Assembly: GCF_003932845.1 (NCBI RefSeq)
Contig: NZ_RQZH01000016.1
Location: forward strand, 1 to 58,529
Origin: Prevotella sp. OH937_COT-195
Lineage (GTDB): Bacteria > Bacteroidota > Bacteroidia > Bacteroidales > Bacteroidaceae
DNA: 58,529 bases
Direction: 5' to 3'
Below the pieces are notes generated by a model. The model saw nothing but the letters and a program-made list of their open reading frames with translations, searched no databases and was not told the DNA's origin. Below, one piece after another: positions 56,760-58,529 of this stretch; position 1 is the first letter of the stretch, and every line of letters begins with the position of its first letter. The translations under genes were made by a program, and so were the position numbers.

Positions 56760-56824
56760 GTCAATTTCACCGAAATTGACGAGTAAAACCGCCGAAATTG
56801 GTCGGTAATTTCGGTGAAATTGCA
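56760..56824. repeat. Dispersed palindromic repeat, copy E
   Basis: The core in reverse, aaaaccgccgaaattg, is at 56785-56800; flanking tcaatttcaccgaaattga is itself a palindrome and pairs with aatttcggtgaaatt. It lies between the pseudouridine synthase stop and its terminator. Confidence 0.8.
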
Positions 56825-56880
56825 GTACGATCAAGTACAAATGAAAAGCAGGTTCGGGGTAAAAACGGTATAAACAGTTT

Positions 56881-56917
56881 GAGACTTCTGCAAAAAAACT
56901 AATTTTGCAGAAGTCTC
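56881..56917 (+). terminator. Terminator of the pseudouridine synthase gene
   Basis: A 15-bp perfect stem (56881-56895 with 56903-56917), 7-base loop, followed by ttt. Confidence 0.85.
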
Positions 56918-56948
56918 TTTCCGTAAGTTTGTTTTCGTATAAATTAAA

Positions 56949-56984
56949 ATGTGCCCCTGCATTTGAAATAATTGCAGGGACATA
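56949..56984 (-). terminator. Terminator of the proline-rich membrane protein gene
   Basis: cccctgca and tgcaggga pair with flanking atgt/acat (one bulge); on the minus strand the hairpin is followed by TTTTAATTT. The stop codon of the gene is at 57026. Confidence 0.65.
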
Positions 56985-57025
56985 TTGTTATTTTATATCG
57001 GCGTTTTACCACCGTTAAAATGTCG

Positions 57026-57796
57026 TCAGTTTGCCGGTTCCAAATGCCAACCTCTGCTACCGCTTGAATAAGAATTGTTGTTTACAGGCTCGTCGTAGTT
57101 ATTACGTTTGCGTGTATTCGTTACTTTCTTCTTTGGTTTCTTTGGCTCTGCAGGTTTGGTGGTTGGGGTTTTCTTTGCGGGGATAGACGGTGTTTCGTCC
57201 ACATTGTTTGTGGTTTCGTCTGTCATATTTTCGTTATTTCCGTTTTCTACCATATCTTCGATTTCCGTTTCGACATTCCCGTTTTCTACTTGGTTGTCGT
57301 TCTCTTCCAAACCGAATCCTTCCGTTTCTCCGGTATTGTCGTTGTCATTGGAAATCACATCGGTATCTTCTTCACCAATTGTAGAGTCTTTGTTCTCCTC
57401 AATATTTGTAATATCTGCGATTTTATCTTTAAATACAAAGAAATACAATGCTGTTCCACCACCGCCGATTAAAAGCAATACGGCAAGAAGTATGATTACT
57501 ATAATCCCTGCTTTGCTCTTTTTCTTTGGTTTAACGTATGGCTGTGCAGGTTTTGGTTGAGCCGGTGCTGCTGCCGGTATGGGTTGTTGCGGAACCGGTG
57601 TTGCCGTTGGTACTGGTTGTTGCGGAGTGGGTGTTGCCGTCGGTACGGGCTGTGGTGGTACTTGAGGTGCTGCCGGTTCTTGTACGTTTGGTACTTCGGG
57701 AATTTCAGGTTTTGGAGTTTCCGGTACCGGCGGTACCGGTGGTGTAGAACCCGGAATTGGCGGAGATCCCATAGGTTTGTCAATGTTATTTGCCAT
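57026..57796 (-). CDS. Proline-rich single-pass membrane protein of unknown function
   Basis: A 256-aa protein in four parts. The N-terminal ~95 residues are Pro/Ala/Gln-rich with near-repeats (QQPVPTATP twice, then QQPIPAAAP). A Lys cluster (VKPKKKSKAG) precedes one membrane helix (IIVIILLAVLLLIGGGGTALYFFV, ~100-123). Residues ~125-205 are highly acidic and Asn-rich, and the C-terminal ~50 are basic (KPKKKVTNTRKRN) and end GWHLEPAN. The Lys-before-helix rule suggests the Pro-rich part is cytoplasmic and the acidic part periplasmic. Start at MANNIDKPMG; the frame continues upstream past the promoter, so 57796 is the better start. Confidence 0.75.
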   Translation of the reverse strand: MANNIDKPMGSPPIPGSTPPVPPVPETPKPEIPEVPNVQEPAAPQVPPQPVPTATPTPQQPVPTATPVPQQPIPAAAPAQPKPAQPYVKPKKKSKAGIIVIILLAVLLLIGGGGTALYFFVFKDKIADITNIEENKDSTIGEEDTDVISNDNDNTGETEGFGLEENDNQVENGNVETEIEDMVENGNNENMTDETTNNVDETPSIPAKKTPTTKPAEPKKPKKKVTNTRKRNNYDEPVNNNSYSSGSRGWHLEPAN

Positions 57797-57833
57797 AAGT
57801 CTCAGTTTTATTATAATAATTTGGTAATAGATG

Positions 57834-57865
57834 CAAAGGTAGTAACAATGATTGTTATTTGCAAG
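57834..57865 (-). promoter_or_regulatory. Promoter of the proline-rich protein gene
   Basis: Minus strand: CTTG (57862-57865), 20 bases, TACCTTTG (57834-57841). It rules out the longer ORF start at 57895. Confidence 0.6.
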
Positions 57866-57921
57866 TTTTGCATAATAAAATGTTATATCATTCAATATAA
57901 TTCTTCATCATTATAAAGTGT

Positions 57922-57946
57922 GGGTGTCGGAATCTTTCCGACACCC
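57922..57946 (-). terminator. Hairpin 3' of the small gene at 58019-58170
   Basis: A 9-bp perfect stem (57922-57930 with 57938-57946) with a 7-base loop. The U-tract is weak on both strands. Orientation is inferred from the neighbouring small gene. Confidence 0.5.
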
Positions 57947-58018
57947 TATGTTCATATTGAGGAAAATATATTGATTGTGAATGGTTTTTGTTAAATTGTT
58001 TTTTATTTTTCTACACAT

Positions 58019-58170
58019 CTACTTATTGTTAAGCATTTCTTTTATGCGCATGTCAACTTCGTTCTTTACCATCTCTTTGATAGTGTCAGCAGTTCTATGC
58101 GTTCGTCCACTATATTTTGAATTTCTTTATCTGCATTGCGCTGCCTGTTTGTATTCGATAAATTATTCAT
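58019..58170 (-). pseudogene. Small gene, probably frameshifted
   Basis: A frame from ATG at 58168-58170 (MNNLSNTNRQRNADKEIQNI, then VDERIELL) stops after 34 codons at 58066. A different frame directly downstream, ending at 58019, gives ADTIKEMVKNEVDMRIKEML followed by NNK, with the same charged, helical character. Joining them by a one- or two-base shift near 58090 would give a coherent protein of about 50 aa. A -7 element (TATCTTTG) lies at 58199-58206. It is either a decayed gene, a sequencing error or a chance arrangement. Confidence 0.35.
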
Positions 58171-58198
58171 AGTGGCATGTGATTTTAGTTTCCTGCCA

Positions 58199-58206
58199 CA
58201 AAGATA
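58199..58206 (-). promoter_or_regulatory. -7 element before the small frameshifted gene
   Basis: Minus-strand TATCTTTG, exact TAnnTTTG, 29 bases before the ATG. No TTTG at 19-20 bases. Confidence 0.4.
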
Positions 58207-58433
58207 GACATGAAACTGACAAAGACACTTGCTTTTTTAAGACATAAAAATGCTCTTATCAGACTTTATAATGTTTCAAGAGTTGCTCAAAATAGACATT
58301 TTTTGTGTGTAACATGTTGATATTTAGGATAGTTATATTTGTATATTTACATTTTTTAAGTATTATTGTTTTTACCGTCTAAAAGTGTTGTTGTTGACGT
58401 TTATACAGATATTTTTATCAATTTGATACAATA
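58207..58433. other. AT-rich non-coding stretch
   Basis: No gene, terminator or copy of the dispersed palindromic repeat was seen between the small gene's promoter and the terminal repeat. Confidence 0.5.
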
Positions 58434-58529
58434 AACCCAAATCGGTCATTAGACCGCATTTGCTTAGATTTGCCATTGCCGTTACGCTTCCCGACTGCTT
58501 TAGCCCGCTTGCTGACATCTGCGCAGCCA
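58434..58529 (-). repeat. Terminal inverted copy of a dispersed repeat (right end)
   Basis: The reverse complement matches 1-96 at 94 of 96 bases. See the left copy; the element itself lies outside the window on both sides. Confidence 0.85.

Noticed and set aside
57981..58172. 63-codon plus-strand hydrophobic frame
   Set aside because: It is the antisense of the charged helical small gene, and hydrophobicity arises from complementing Lys/Glu codons; the promoter and hairpin favour the minus strand.
1..58529. CRISPR array, tRNA or rRNA genes, prophage
   Set aside because: No regularly spaced direct repeats, no tRNA T-loop or cloverleaf in the intergenic regions, and no phage structural genes were seen.

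Overview
The window looks like one contig from a Bacteroidales chromosome, most likely Prevotella or a close relative. Reasons: promoters of the Bacteroidetes form TTTG-N19/20-TAnnTTTG occur before many genes; start sites lack strong Shine-Dalgarno sequences; two large surface proteins carry type IX secretion (T9SS) C-terminal sorting domains and a PorZ-like protein is present; and there are Bacteroidetes-typical families (fimbrillin-like lipoprotein, DUF4271, DUF4254 with GT9, BspA-like leucine-rich repeats). The two ends carry inverted copies of the same 96-base sequence (94/96 identical), so the assembly probably stopped at a dispersed repeat on both sides. No rRNA, tRNA, CRISPR array, prophage or complete insertion sequence was seen.

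Layout. 0.2-2.65 kb: an accessory two-gene unit (57-aa peptide plus fimbrillin-like lipoprotein) with its own promoter, bracketed by two very long perfect hairpins and a direct repeat. 2.9-8.2 kb: leftward housekeeping operon metK, DUF4271, hemD, rnpA, yidD, tyrS. 8.3-15.3 kb: leftward M16 zinc protease, GumN/TraB-like protein, YbjQ family protein, an HTH/DUF2975 pair and a secreted protein with duplicated modules. 15.37-15.66 kb: a compact promoter-small ORF-terminator unit encoding a 31-aa hydrophobic peptide. 15.7-20.3 kb: cysS, an acyltransferase, a GT9 glycosyltransferase and DUF4254, leftward. 20.5-23.2 kb: rightward acpP, fabF, rnc. 23.4-30.8 kb: a PAS protein and two convergent T9SS cargo proteins. 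30.9-34.7 kb: leftward rnr, an unknown membrane protein and a hemolysin-III-type membrane protein. 34.8-45.8 kb: rightward epimerase and PAP2, then the operon leuS, yitT-like, rdgB-like, GT2, porZ-like, acyltransferase. 45.8-47.2 kb: a leftward GT-C membrane glycosyltransferase. 47.2-47.9 kb: an AT-rich gap with a cluster of DnaA-box-like nonamers, a candidate replication origin. 47.9-56.7 kb: rightward nadA, acyltransferase, conserved unknown, rpoN, PAP2, purE, ispG, rluA-type gene. 57.0-58.2 kb: a proline-rich membrane protein and a small, possibly frameshifted gene, both leftward.

How it fits together. Most genes are core metabolism, translation and RNA processing. A second theme is the cell envelope: lipid synthesis (acpP/fabF), isoprenoids (ispG), glycan assembly (GT9, GT2, GT-C, three acyltransferases, epimerase/PAP2) and T9SS export (PorZ-like plus two cargo proteins). 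Beyond the genes, the main signals are the candidate oriC, a family of dispersed palindromic repeats with core AATTTCGGCGGTTTT at five intergenic loci, the 31-aa peptide unit, and the hairpin-bracketed fimbrillin locus. All identifications come from reading the sequence; no database search was made.
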